A DNA stretch of 64,000 bases, taken from positions 1,860,001-1,924,000 of the forward strand of contig CANTUR010000044.1 of NCBI GenBank assembly GCA_947683625.1. The letters are read 5' to 3'. Positions within the stretch are counted from its first letter, which is position 1, and every line of letters starts with the position of its first letter. The position numbers and the translations under genes were made by a program. The notes under the pieces are model-generated. The model did not search any database, was not told where the DNA came from, and saw nothing but the letters and a program-made list of their open reading frames with translations. Shown here one piece after another: positions 1-13,304 of the stretch. This DNA comes from Mallotus nudiflorus. Taxonomy: Eukaryota > Streptophyta > Magnoliopsida > Malpighiales > Euphorbiaceae.

Positions 1-1655
1 TATACCATCTGGGGAAAGCCAATGTGGTAGCTAATGCTTTAACTAGGAAGTCAACAAGTAGTCTTGCTCATATTTTCATGGAAAGGAGGCTAATTATTCA
101 AGAGTTGCATGAGTTGATTGATCAGGATTACAATTGAAAGTAACCAAGGAGTGTCTTTTAACTCAGTTTATAGTACAATAAGTGCACTTGGATAGAGTTA
201 AAGCAGCTTAAAGAAGGGACCCGCAGTTGTAGAAGACTATATTTGAAGTGCAACAAGGTCAACCCATAGACTTTGTGTTTGACAGTGAGGACATGTTACA
301 CTTGGGCACTAGGATATGTGTGCTAGATGTAGAGGATCTGAGGAAAGAAATTATGGAAGAGACTCATTTTTCTACTTACAATATTCATCTAGGTTACTTA
401 AAAGATACATATTGGTGGAATGGAATGAAGAAGGATGTTGCAAAATTTATATCTAAGTGTCTCACTTGTCAGCAAGTGAAGTTAAAACATCATAGACCTT
501 CGGGATTATTGCAGCAGTTACCTATCCCAAAATGGAAGTAGGATATGATTGCTATGGATTTTATGACTAGATTACCTTGTACAACTAGAGGTTATAATAC
601 TATTTGGGTGATAGTTAATAGGCTAACTAAGTCAGTGCACTTTTTCCAATTAAGAAGACATACTCCACTAACAAATTACCAAGATTGTATGTTAATAGAA
701 TTGTCTATCTCTATAGGGTACTAGTAAGTATAGTATTCGATAGAGGAGCCACTTTCACTTCAGTTTTTTTGCAAGAATTGCATAAGGCTCTAGGTACTAA
801 ACTTAACTTCAACATAGCATTTCATCCTTAAATAGATGGTCAATTAGAGAGGACCATTCAAACATTGGAGGATATGTTGAGGATGTGTGTGATGGACTTT
901 AGTGGTCAATGGGATTTACACTTCCTATTAATTGAATTTGCATACAATAATCATTATTATGTAAGTATCAAGATGGTACCATATGAAGCATTATATGGTA
1001 GGAAGTGTAGATCACCTTTATGCTGGGAAATTAGAGAAAGACAGCTAACAAGACCAAAATTAGTGCAAGTGACTTCAGAGAAAGTCCTCATCATCCAGCA
1101 AAGGTTAAAGACAACCTTCAACAGACAAAAGAGTTATGTGGATGTGAAGAGCAAGGATGTATCCTTTTTAGTTAGAGATATGGTATTCTTGAAAGTGTCT
1201 CCAATAAAAGAGGTGATGAGATTTAGTAAGAAGGGTAAGCTAGCTCCAAGATACATTGGACCATTCAAGATACATTCAAGAGTTGGAGAGGTGTCTTATA
1301 GATTGGTGTTACCACCTGAATTATCTCGAATCCACCTAGTGTTCCATTTATATATATTGAGGAAGTATATTTCTTATCCTTTCCATGTTCTGCAACCTTA
1401 GACAGTAGAGCTCAATAAAGATTTATCATATGAAGAGTATCCTATAGCGATTGTGGATCACCAAGTTCATCAGCTTCGCACTAAGGAGATTCCCATGGTG
1501 AAGGTGTTGTGGAGCAATCATATCATTGAAGACTGTATGTGGGAGGTTAAGGCAGTAATGTAGGGGACATACCCTTATCTTTTTATTCAGTGAAAAACTT
1601 TGTATCTTGTATTTATTAAAATTCGAGGACGAAATTTTTTTTAAGGAAGGCAGAT
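1..1655 (+). pseudogene. Ty3/gypsy (Tekay/Del-like) pol fragment: RNase H end, integrase, chromodomain
   Basis: Decayed 3' part of a chromovirus polyprotein. The first codons read like the end of RNase H (HLGKANVVANAL). Next comes an integrase: a zinc-binding CLTCQQVK segment near 455-485, the core at 540-860, and the C-terminal part in an open stretch at 865-1401 with the typical AYNNHYY and YEALYGRKCRSPLCW segments. After a stop near 1400 a chromodomain-like tail continues (VDHQVHQLRTKEIPMVKVLW, about 1453-1512). Stops and frameshifts at about 135, 540, 700-840 and 1400 make it non-functional. The order RNase H - integrase - chromodomain directly before a polypurine tract is that of the Tekay/Del chromoviruses. 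The 5' part lies outside the window. Confidence 0.88.
1622..1655 (+). other. Polypurine tract region of the Tekay/Del-like element
   Basis: The stretch ATTCGAGGACGAAATT followed by AAGGAAGG lies directly before an LTR starting TGTAATA. This is the characteristic polypurine/pre-LTR signature of Tekay/Del chromoviruses and fixes the plus-strand orientation. Confidence 0.75.
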
Positions 1656-1775
1656 TGTAATATTTTTAATTTTTATTATTAATTAAATTAAATTATTTTA
1701 TTATTAGTAGTGTATTATTTTTATTTTTACTTTAATATTATTATTTTTAAGAGAGGAAATATTATTGGAGTGTGT

Positions 1776-1853
<78 letters not shown>

Positions 1854-4420
1854 ACAAAACCACTTTTTCTTTTTTTTCTCTCTCTCTTTCTTCTTCTTCT
1901 TTCCATCACTGCCTCCCACTGCCAACACTGAGCCTCCAACCCATCCAATCACCTCCAAGCCATCAATAGATGTCGGACAGCAACCCAACTCCTCCCTTGG
2001 CCACCGGCAACACTCGCTTCTCCTTCCTCTTCATGTTTCTCTTGTTTTGGTCATATTTCATTTGGTCTCCTGTGACGATTCCGACGTCAGATGGTCGTGA
2101 TTCTAGTGTCATTGGAATCCTCATATTCCAAGCTTCCATAATGTACCTTCAGTTTCTTTGATCTCCTCCTGGATCATCCTAAATCGAGATAAATTCATTT
2201 GTTAGTTTTTGGTTAATTAAGTGAGATTTAGGCTTAATGTTGTCTAGGAAAGTTGATGTAGAGATTGAATGTTATGTTATGATAATTTTTGTATATTTTT
2301 TAGATTTATTTTTAATTTTTGAAATTTTTGGTTTGCATTTCTATTCCGAGCCCAAAATTTTGGATATTTTTAATAAATACTATATATTATTTGGAGTAAT
2401 GTTTATTAAGGAATTTTGTAAAATTAGTTATAGATAATTTATTATAATTTTTGGAAGTTATATGTGAAAAAAAATAAGAATTTTAGAGAAATTTGTGTAA
2501 TTTTATTTTTAATTGATTTTTGAAAAATTTATAGTTAATTAACATGTATAATGATAATATTAATTATTAGAAAGTATAAACTAATTTTATTAGCTAAATT
2601 AGTATTTTTTTTAATATTTTATTGATTTTGGATTAATTTTCAGAAATAATATAAATGTATATAAATATCATAGTATTTGATTATTTGATTGATTTAATTA
2701 CATTTAGTGTTAAAATATATTTTTATGAATTTTTCAGAATTTTATAAGTAATAATTTTTAAGTATAGATATTATTATGTTAAATGAGTTTTGTATATATT
2801 GATTATTAAAAAGAGTTTATTATTTAATTAGTCCGATTAATTTTTATAAATATTTTGTTATATATTTTCATAATTTATATATATTGTGTGGTAGTGTTGT
2901 TGTTGATCTCAATCAAGAATTAATGTGTTGTTTAAGAGCCCAATTCGAGTGTGGTACTGTGTGGTGAATAGTAGTATTTTTTCCTACATGAATGACTCTA
3001 CTTTGTGTAGAGAGATATATGTTTTATAGAGGAGACTCTACCGAAATTTCAGTAGATTTCTCATAAAACATTATATCTGTACATTTATGTTTAACTATTA
3101 AGTCATTTTAGGGTCGTTCCTTAGATCGAGTCTTTGTTAGGATTAATTTTGAATCTGTTACGAATTTCTTAAATTTTTATTAATTTTGGGATTTTGGAAA
3201 TTCTTATTAATTTTTATTATTTTTCATAAGTATGTTGTGAATAAATATTATTTTATTTTAGAGAATATCGGAGCAGGAACTACCCACAATAAGCAGATGT
3301 GGAACCGTCAGCCGGCTTGCTCCAACTGTAAGTTAATAAATTGAACTGTGTGCATGTGTTTTCTGCACATAGCGGTTTTATAAAATTTAAGATAGTAATA
3401 TGCTTCCATAAAATTTAAGTTATGTTACTTTGGGCTATGCTTAGCATTATGATTATTTTATTTTATTTTATTTATAAATTATAGCTTTCTTAAATTGTGG
3501 TACATTTTGTTATATATTAGTTTTGAAAAATGCTGGTAGAACGGGCTACCTGATGGGTTTCATTAAGATCGTGTGCACACTAGTAAAGATTGAGAGATGA
3601 ATCCAAATTTTTTATGACTGGTTAATTGTGATAGGTGCCTCGATGGATGTCATAGCTCTCGGGGACCACCAATGATTATTGGAAAAGTTATGATTGGTTA
3701 CTAGGATGGGTGCCTCGATTGATGCCTTAGCTCTTGGGGATTGCTAGTAAAATATTAGATAAAGTGAATGATTGTGGTTGGTGCCTTAGTTGATGCTTAG
3801 CTCTTGGGGACCGATAGTCTTATGATTAAGTGAATCAAGTGGCTATTAGACTTTGTGGAGTAAGGTTCTACCAAGATTTTTCATTTATAAATTATTAAAT
3901 AAAGAATATTTTATTTTGAAGAAGTTCTATTGTAAATTCTTCATATTTATTATTTGGAGAGTTTATGATTTAGAAATAAATTTTTAATACTTTAATTTTA
4001 ATAATAGTAAAATTTATTTTTTTTATTATTATTTTATTTAATGAATTTTTTTAAAACCATATAGTTCTCTTTATTATCTTACACAGTGAGGTTTGACTCC
4101 CTTCAAATTTTTTTCAAGAGTTTGGGAGTTTAAGATTCGTCCTTCTTCTCTACACCGGGTTTCTTCTTCTCCGACTTTATTGTGTAGGTTTATTTTATAT
4201 GTATTGTACAACTGAATTCTAGATACTGCAGTAGTTAATCAAAGAACTTGTATTATTTGTATTATGATTTTATCTGACTTGAGATATTGTAATTGAAGAA
4301 TATTTGATTTATGTATTTGGTTTGGTGCACTTATTATTATTTTATTATCAAATAATGGTTTTATTATTAAGTGTATTATTTCTTTTTCACGAAAAAATTT
4401 TAAGGCTTATTATGTGTTAT
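1656..4420 (+). repeat. 3' LTR of the Tekay/Del-like element
   Basis: Starts TGTAATA right after the polypurine tract. It is long (about 2.8 kb), AT-rich and non-coding. It includes three degenerate copies (about 3630-3820) of a GTGCCTCGATGGATG...CTCTCGGGGACC motif, as seen in LTRs of this lineage. The 3' edge is uncertain; a GTGTTATG near 4413-4420 is taken as the decayed end. No target-site duplication can be checked because the 5' LTR is outside the window. Confidence 0.6.
1778..1850. repeat. (AT)n microsatellite
   Basis: Uninterrupted AT dinucleotide run of about 73 bases inside the LTR, followed by a CT-rich stretch to 1915. The tyrosine/isoleucine-rich open frames on both strands here are by-products of the repeat. 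Confidence 0.97.
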
Positions 4421-4435
4421 GGAGCTTCCAACACA

Positions 4436-5303
4436 CCAAGTTCAAAGAATTCAACATGATGAAGATGAGCATAGTTAAGAAGGCAAGGATAAAGTTCAAG
4501 AGGTTTTGAGTCCAATCAGCATGCCTTAAAGACCTATAACAAGGTCTCAATCTAAGAAGCTTCAAGAAGCCTTAATCCATCATCTACAAGGCTTAGTGAA
4601 CTTAGCTAGTGAAAGTTTACAAGGACACCAAAGCTTTATGCCAAGTGCAGCTCAAGTTCAATACAACTTAATTCAAGTCCAAGCTATTAATAGGTTTAAT
4701 TAAGTATATAATGGGCCTTATTTGTTATGGGCCAGCTGAATATGCAAGGGAGAGTTATTTAAGCATTGTTATTTAGGTTTAATTATGTTAAATAAGGGCT
4801 GGACGAATTTGTTATTTTAAAAGCCCATTAGTTTTAGTTAGTTTAATTATTCTTAAAATAGGAAGTATGTCAAAATTCCTATTTAAGGTCTGATTAGTTT
4901 AATTTCATATTTTTGTGATTAGGGTTATTAGTTTTCCTTACTCACTAAGGAAAACCTTGTAAAGGCTATATATATATATGCCTTGGACAAATTTTATTAT
5001 TCAGAATTGAAGTTTTAAAACCTACATGCTATTTTGCTTTTATCTTTGTGTTCTTATGTAGAATACATGCTTTAAGGAACATTCAAGTAGATTGATCATC
5101 TTCTTGTGGAGTGTTTCAAAATTGGAATTTAGAAACGAGTTTTATTTATTCTAATTCTTTGATCATCTAAGTAATATGACTTCTAACCATTCTTAGGGGT
5201 TGTTACTGAATTGACTATTGGGGTTTTCAAGTTAATGCTTCAGGTGTTCGAATGCATAAAGGGGTTCTCAAGCTTATTCTTGGAGGTTTCGTATCATTAT
5301 GGG
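4436..5303 (+). pseudogene. Ty3/gypsy remnant: pol C-terminus followed by LTR-like sequence
   Basis: Positions about 4528-4703 encode a C-terminal tail of the form PITRSQSKKLQEAL ending in RFN and a stop. It is equivalent to the GPMTRSRIKKFKQAL tail of the better preserved element at 23832-30296. The following ~600 bases are LTR-like and end in TTTCGTATCA near 5303, like other LTR ends in this window (TTCATATCA, TTCGTATCA). No gag, RT or integrase remains. Confidence 0.55.
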
Positions 5304-5469
5304 TTTCAGTTACTTTATGTATTTGCATTCCCTAATGTCAATCACGTGCCTTTTACTTTAGGTTGTTACATAAGAAAAGTAAATGTTCAAGAGTTTTAGG
5401 GCTTTGATTGCACCTTTAACAAACAGGGTTGTATTTCTGTATGGATAATCCATCACCAGTTAGAAGAGT

Positions 5470-8400
5470 ATTTTTCATACACCTCCAAATAAATATCTTA
5501 ATTTTTAGAGGAATTTAAAGTGACCACATAGATTTCCATCAATTAGTGTCTTCCTTAGAGGTCTAGGCTCTAACATTTCCTTTTAATGAAGATTCACATT
5601 TAAGAAACTAGTAAGCTAATTTGACTATATAGAGGCCTTTAGTTTCATAATGCTAGATGAGTTGATTTTGATCTTTTCCTTCATAGTTTTTAATAGGAAT
5701 ATATAGAATTGCCTGAATCTCCTTTTCACTACAAGAGACTTCATAAGTTAAAAGTTCCATTGCAGAGATTGACTATTAATCAAATCACTCACTTGGGGGA
5801 TAAAGTAGTTTAAGGGTTTTAAAGATTAAAGTCTGAAATTAAGTAATAATGGAACCCAAGGATCTGTCCACATATTGATGTTCCTTCCTGATCTCATTGC
5901 CCATCTAAAACTGTTTTTTCATTGAATCTCTACCATATAAAAGGCTGCTCCAAAGCTATAATGGTATGAATCCTTGTATAGCATTAAAAATTTTTATGAA
6001 AGGATAATAAATGCCTTTGAGAATTTTGGCACTAAAATAATTTGGATTTTGTATTAGCTTCCATCCAAATTTCCCTAATAAAGCTTTGTTAAAGAGATGG
6101 AGTTCACAAAATCATAGACTACCACTCTTCTTTATTGTAGTCATATCTAACCATTTAATCCAGCAAAATTTCCCATCAATAGGATTTTGAGACCACTAAA
6201 ATCTTCTTATAAGCTTCTCTAATTCTGAGACAACTCTAGTAGGAATGCGCAATACTAATATAATGTATGTTGGGAAGGACTGTACAATAGACTTAATTAA
6301 GACCTCCCTGTCTGCTAGCAAAAGTAATCTACATTTCCACAATTGTATTATATATTTTGCTTTTTCAATAAGAAAATTGCATAGAGCTCTTCTTGTCTTC
6401 GCCCAATCTAGAAGGATACCAAGGTACATTATTGAATATTTAGATTCATCAATATCAAAGAGCCTCCAAATTTTCTCCTTTAAAGCTTCGTTAACATTTT
6501 TTATAAAAAATAATTTAGACTTACGCAAGTTTAGCTTTATACCTAATTGTGCCAAAAAATCATAAAGGATATTCTTCAGAGATGAGGATTCTTCTAAGAT
6601 GGCCTCCCCAAATAGAATGGCATTATCTGTAAAAAAATGAATGAGTCCATTTCTAAATAATGCCTAAATAACTTGAAACCACTAATTCTACCTTGACAAT
6701 TGCCCACGTGAAGAGAATATAATAAAGCATTAGCTACTAAAATGAATAAGTAGGGGGACCTCGATAGGGAATAAAGTATCTAGTACAACTTCCATTGAAA
6801 GAGATTGAATATCTGACAGTTGAGATGCATTCCTAAATCCAGCTAATCCATCTACAATGAAAACCAAATTTTTATAACACTAATTTAAGAAAAAGACCAT
6901 TGCACATTATCAAAAGATTTAGCAAAATCAAGCTTCAAAGCAAAGAACCTTTCCCCCCTTTGATTTTTATTTTGAGTCATTGCATAATTTCATAATTAAA
7001 CATAATGTTTATCCTGAATTGATCTACCAGTAATAAAAGTTTTCTAATTTTCAATTATCAACACTAGAAGCACCGCCTTTAACCGATTTTCCAAAATCTT
7101 GGATATGATTTTATAAAGAAAATTATAGTAGCTAATTGAATGAAAATCATCAAAAATCTCAAGATTTTGAACCTTTAGAACCAAAGCAAGAATTGTATTA
7201 TTAATGTTTTAATGGCAATAATGAAGTACCGAAGAACTACTAAATCATATCAATAATGTCTTCCTGCATAACTTCCCATTAGTTCTAAAAGAAAGCACTC
7301 AAGAAGCCATTAGGCCCTGGGGCTTTAAGCTTACCCAAAGAGAAAACAACAGCTTTGATTTCATTTCTACTAACATCTCTAATCATGCTTTAGTTCATTT
7401 GTTTAGTAACCAAAATAAGAATGGCCCCCACTGTTCTTCTTAATATCGATGGCATTTCTAGTTTGAAAATGTTTTGAAAATGCAGAATTGTAGCTCTTTT
7501 AGTTTAGTCTTCAGCTATTATCCACATACCCATAAAGCCCAAAATCTTAATAATTTGATTCCTTTGCCTTCTTTGAATTACCGAAGAGTGAAAGAATTTG
7601 GTGTTCCTATCTCCTGCCTTCAACCAATTAATGCATGCTCTTTAAGCCCAATTTATTTCCTCTTATTCATAGAGTCTATTAATCTCCTCCTTTAAACAAA
7701 ACTCATATTCTCTTTACTCATTATGAAATTCACCCTTCATAAGTGAATTAACCTACTGCTTTAATTAAATAATCTTCTTCTAGCAATTGTCCCCTCGCTC
7801 TTTGGACCATTTAGTTAGCTCCATTTGCAGCTTCTTAAATTTTCCTTCTATAACAAAATTCCCTGAGCAAGGATGAATTTCAGTCTCCTAACAATGTTTT
7901 ATTATCTCTCTCCATTTTGGAATTAGTTCCTATTTTGCCTCATGTTTAAAGGACTTTCTCATTCTAATTGATTGTCGTTCTAGTAATAGAATTAAAGGAT
8001 GATGATCTATGCCTAAGAAAGACTCGTGAAGAACTTATGTAAACTCAAACTTCATTTACCATTCAGCATTACATTGAACCTTGTCCAATTGAGCCTAAAT
8101 ATTATTTTCCCCTAACTATTTATTATTCTAAGTAAACAAATCCCCTTTAAAACCAAGGTCCAAGAGCTCAAAATCATCCAACAGGTCATTAAAATACTTT
8201 AGCTATGACTAAATTAGCAAAATCCCACCTTTTTTTTCATGTGAGTATAAGCAAACATTAAAATCCCTAATTAGAAGCCATGGTATGTTCATGTGCAAAT
8301 TTAGTCTTCTAATTTCATTCCATACCTCATTTCTTTAATCTCTATATGGATCGCCATATATACCTATAAAATGCCACATTTCATCTGTGTTTATAAGAGC

Positions 8401-8660
8401 GTCGATGTAGTGCTTAGACATTCCCTTGATTTGGACCCCCCCACTCATCATTCTACCAAAGTCTTAGACCCCTTAACCTTTCATCTGGGTCAATATACAC
8501 TCCATTACTGAATTCAGTTTATATCTAAGAGTTTCAAGGTTGGGTCTGGATTGCTTGGTTTCAATAAAAAAGACGAGAGTTGGCTTGAAATTATGCATCA
8601 ATCTATAAAAAGTGTGTTTTGTTAAAGGGCTACCAAGTCCTTGAAAATTCTAGGAGAGAA
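5470..8660 (-). mobile_element. L1-type LINE (non-LTR retrotransposon), decayed
   Basis: Read on the minus strand, this is an ORF2 with an apurinic endonuclease (about 8650-8250, WNDEW and WHF motifs), then reverse transcriptase. The best open piece is 6555-6196, the RT thumb/connection region, with segments such as KLNLRKSKLFF, YLGILLDWAKTRR and ADREVLIKSIVQSFPTYI typical of plant L1 elements. Further homology runs to about 5760 (LHLFNKALLGKFGWKLI). The catalytic FADD box reads FTDN (about 6640), so the second aspartate is lost. Many frameshifts and stops. The 3' end near 5470 is a guess; no clear oligo(A) tail or TSD was identified. Confidence 0.82.
6196..6555 (-). pseudogene. LINE reverse transcriptase fragment (thumb/connection)
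   Basis: A 119-codon open piece of LINE ORF2. It contains the post-catalytic RT segments of plant L1 elements: YLGILLDWAKTRR, the GWK-equivalent QLWKCRL, and REVLIKSIVQSFPTY. It ends at KLIRRF, which continues in the same register after a stop. It has no catalytic residues of its own; the degenerate catalytic box lies just upstream on the minus strand at about 6640. Confidence 0.85.
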
Positions 8661-9577
8661 TTGTTGTTTTATACACACATATTTGGCCAAGATGGAGAAG
8701 GAATACAAAAGAGCAACAGTGAACAAGGGAGAGGCTATCAAGAAGCTATTTTATCTATGTTTTAAATCAAATGTGACATTTTTTTATTGATATGTCCTTA
8801 TGACTAATTTGCTAAAAAAAAATGTTTTGTTTAATTGGTTGATTCCTGTAATAATATTAAGAATAATGTGTTTGTTTTATATAAAAAAATGGAGATTAAT
8901 GTTGGATGAGTACAAGCAAATATTAAAATCCCCAATTAGAAGTCATGGTATGTTCATGTGCAAATTTAGTCTTCTAATTTCATTCCATACCTCATTTCTT
9001 TGATATTTGCTTAGATCACCATATATACTTGTGAAATGCCACATTTCATCTGTGTTTATAAGAGCATCAATGTAGTGCTTATAAATTTCCTTGATTTGGA
9101 CCCCCCACTCATCATTCCACCAAAGACTTAGACCTCGTGACCTTCCATCTGAGTTGATATACACTCCATAACAAACTTTCAGTTTAGAAATGAGAGTTTT
9201 AAGGTTGGATATGAATTGTTTGGTTTCAATAAGAAACACAAGAGTTAGCTTGAAATTGTGAATCAATCTACAAAGAGTGCATTTCGTTAAAGGGCTACCA
9301 AGTCTTTGACAATTCTAGGAGAGAATCGTCATTGTATACGTACAAATTTGGCCAAGACAGAGAAAGAATACGAAAGAGCAACAATGAACAACGGAGAGAC
9401 TATCTATCTATGTTTTAGATCAAATGTGACATTTTTTATTTATATGTCCTTATGGCTAATTTGCTAAAAAAAAAAGAAAAAGTTCTGTTTAATTGGTTGA
9501 TTCGTGTAATAATATTAAGAATAATATGTTTGTTCTGTTATTAAAAAAAATGGAGATTAATGTTGGACATGACAAGT
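8242..9577. repeat. Tandem duplication (~666 bp x 2) of the LINE 5' end plus flank
   Basis: Copy A is 8242-8907 and copy B is about 8908-9577. Both start GAGTAYAAGCAAA and end GGAGATTAATGTTGGA, with ~90% identity by eye across the endonuclease start, the LINE 5' boundary region and ~250 bases beyond it. Copy A joins the rest of the LINE; copy B is the extra one. Both copies carry the same start-proximal coding segment on the minus strand. Confidence 0.88.
8943..9330 (-). pseudogene. LINE apurinic endonuclease N-terminus, duplicated copy
   Basis: Minus-strand open piece with the L1-type endonuclease start: LVFLIETKQF (catalytic Glu in ETK), then SLWWNDEWGVQI and MWHFTSIYGD. Upstream to ~9330 the same frame gives GLGSPLTKCTLCRL, the usual RGLGNP-like start of plant L1 endonuclease domains, with a stop where Trp is expected. 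It is cut off from any RT by the tandem duplication junction at 8908, so it cannot belong to a complete element. Confidence 0.8.
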
Positions 9578-9679
9578 CAAACCTAATGTTCTTGTTTATT
9601 ACAATATCAATTTTAATATTACGTTAATTCATTAAAGTATCCTTACGCGCCAAGGCGCCGGCCAGTCATATATCATTGT

Positions 9680-9821
9680 GGTGTCATTGGTTTACTTCGA
9701 TTTTTGCACAAAGGCCAAATCCGGCCTAACATGTTGGCTTTTTATAATCGTCTCCAATACCAATGAAACCGAACAAACCTCCTTTCACGCCCTTTTTCTC
9801 TTTCTTTGAAAAATCAGGTTA
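9680..9821 (+). promoter_or_regulatory. Duplicated promoter (paralogue of the 16984 gene promoter)
   Basis: Matches the region upstream of the gene at 16984. Shared blocks are GTCATTKGTTTAYTTCGAT, a CCGGCCT element, the TATA-like TTTATAATCGTCTCCAA (9741-9757) and CAATGAAACC. Order and spacing are the same in both copies. It lies directly ahead of the truncated first exon at 9822. Confidence 0.75.
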
Positions 9822-9893
9822 ATGGGGACTTGGAAAGCATTAGCAAATGCTAGGATGGAGCTTGAAGAATACTTTCCACTAAATTATTGTTAA
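9822..9893 (+). pseudogene. Truncated duplicate of exon 1 of the FYVE/XLG-like gene
   Basis: The ATG at 9822 opens MGTWKALANARMELEE, matching MGDLKALAKARMELEE of the gene at 16984 in 13 of 16 positions. After that the sequence diverges abruptly (YFPLNY and a stop at about 9893). No other exon of the gene was seen in the 7 kb that follow. This is a segmental copy broken 16 codons into the protein; it might be transcribed from the duplicated promoter but cannot make the protein. Confidence 0.8.
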
Positions 9894-11089
9894 ATTTTAA
9901 ATAATTTAATTCTTATTATAAGTAAAATAGAAGTTAATGGAACCTTATGTTCAGTTGAAGTATATTTTTAATTAATTTAATTTTTTAATAAATGAAAAAA
10001 TTATATAAATTATTTATATATAAAAGTATGAATAAAGAAAAATATTTTTGAGTGAAAAGGCATCTATTTTTATGTAATGAAAAAAATAATTATAATGTAT
10101 TTTAAATATAGAATTCAATTCAATAGATTTAAATTTTAATCAAATCCTTTGTTGTTTGAATTTTAAACTAAATTTTCAACAATTCTAAATGTTTAAAACA
10201 ATAATTTTTCAATAAATAAATAACTAAAGTAAACATGGTATTTGAAATTCAATCAGAAATGTCTATTTATTTCTAATTATTTTGTGTCATTCATTATTAC
10301 TATTAAAATGAGATAATTTCTTTTATTTATAATATTTTCAAATAGATATATTTTTATTCTTTAATATTTTAAAAATAATTACATCAGCTCTTATCTATAT
10401 ACTTTTTAAATAAATTATCTTTTACTACATGTATATAATTATCTTTAAAAATTACTCTTAAACGACTTAATTAAATATTTATAGTTTACTCTACATTTAG
10501 AATTTCAAATTACCACTATTTTCTTAATTGTATATAATTTTAAAAATTTATTTAGCTTCTAAAATTGTGAAAAATTTTATTTTTATGTAAATGCAATTTA
10601 GATTGCTCTAGTTGATATTTTAATTAATTTTTATTATTCTTATTCTATTAAGATTAATACAATAATGTTAAAAAAATTATATCTATATTGAATATTTAAT
10701 ATAAAAAATAAATTTAAAAATTGAAACACTTTTTTTTTACTCCCTTTATATTCATGATTTTTCTTGAAAGTTATTTTTATAAGTTATTTCACATGTATAT
10801 GATATATGTGGTTTAATTTGATGCAATTCAGAGATTCAGATGAATTTTTTAATAGTAGTTTGTAAAATAAAGTTTTATATAAATATTATATTTAAAACTA
10901 ATGATTTTTTAAAACAAATGTTGGACATTGTTATTTGACAAAATAATCTTTATTAATTTTTTAAAATATTGAAAAAAGTTAAATTGTTTTTTTAGTTGAG
11001 TAGATGGCTATATTTTTGAGTTTTTATTTATAAATAAATTTAAATTTAACACTGACACAATTAATAATTATGTATCTATCTAAATTTTT
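9894..11089. other. AT-rich intergenic DNA, nothing recognised
   Basis: Very AT-rich sequence with short homopolymer runs. No reading frame, terminal repeats or similarity to other parts of the window could be supported, apart from a weak match near 10020 to the tandem unit described at 11090. Confidence 0.6.
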
Positions 11090-12538
<1,449 letters not shown>

Positions 12539-12547
12539 TTTATATAT
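12539..12547. repeat. 9-bp target-site duplication (left) of the MULE
   Basis: TTTATATAT, identical to 15872-15880 on the other side of the element. Confidence 0.85.
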
Positions 12548-12860
12548 GGGAAAATTAAAAAAAAAAATCAACCTTTTATAATGTTTTCAAATTAAACCCT
12601 ATCAAATTTTTTCTTATAAATTAACCACCAACTATTGAAAACTTACATTTTATACCCTTCGTCAATCAAACTTAACTGAAAACTAACATGGTATTCACTT
12701 TTTAGTTTTTCCTCAATTAAGTGGAGCCTACAATTGTTATGTGGATGGCTGACTGTACAATCCACTTTGCTTGCTAATAATATTAAATCTATAAAAACCT
12801 TAAATTAAGAAACACCTCCTTCTACTTTCTTCTTGTTTGTGTTCTTCACTTTCTAAAATG
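12548..12860 (+). repeat. Left terminal inverted repeat of the MULE
   Basis: Pairs with the reverse complement of 15571-15871. Conserved blocks include TTTTCAAATTAAACCCTATC, ACCACCAACTATT and TAATAATATTAAATCTAT. Similarity ends after GTTCTTCACTTT near 12860. Confidence 0.88.
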
Positions 12861-13304
12861 TCATTCAATTTAAATTTGATGATGATCAGTTTTAGTTTGA
12901 TGCGGTATTTTTGAAATGGGATTTGTTTTATTCACCAACTTGAACAAGGAGCTACCATTGCCATTATCGTTGAGTGGGTGCTTTCACCTTGCGATCAAAA
13001 TCTGTTTTTTTTTTTTTTTTCATTACTAATTCACTTTCCTCTTCATCGTCTTCCTTTTTCTTGCTCTTCTTTGAGCACTCTTCTCTACCATGATCCTCTC
13101 ATTTAATAAACCCACTTTCTGCTTTCTTCATTATCGTTATTGACAACGACACTGGGTATGCTCTTCTTTCTTGTGGGTTTTTCGTTTGGTGTTTGATTTC
13201 TTTAATGTTTGTGGTGCACTCCGGGTGATTATGAAATTCCCTAGTGAGGGATTTTGTTCTAATTTTTGTATCTTTATTTGGTTTTGTGGTTCTTTTGCAG
13301 ATAT

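Noticed and set aside
1704..1988. Tyr/Ile-rich open frames on both strands over the AT repeat
   Set aside because: Generated by the (AT)n microsatellite inside an LTR; no start context or domain.
7474..7695. 73-codon plus-strand ORF within the LINE region
   Set aside because: Antisense shadow of the decayed minus-strand LINE ORF2.
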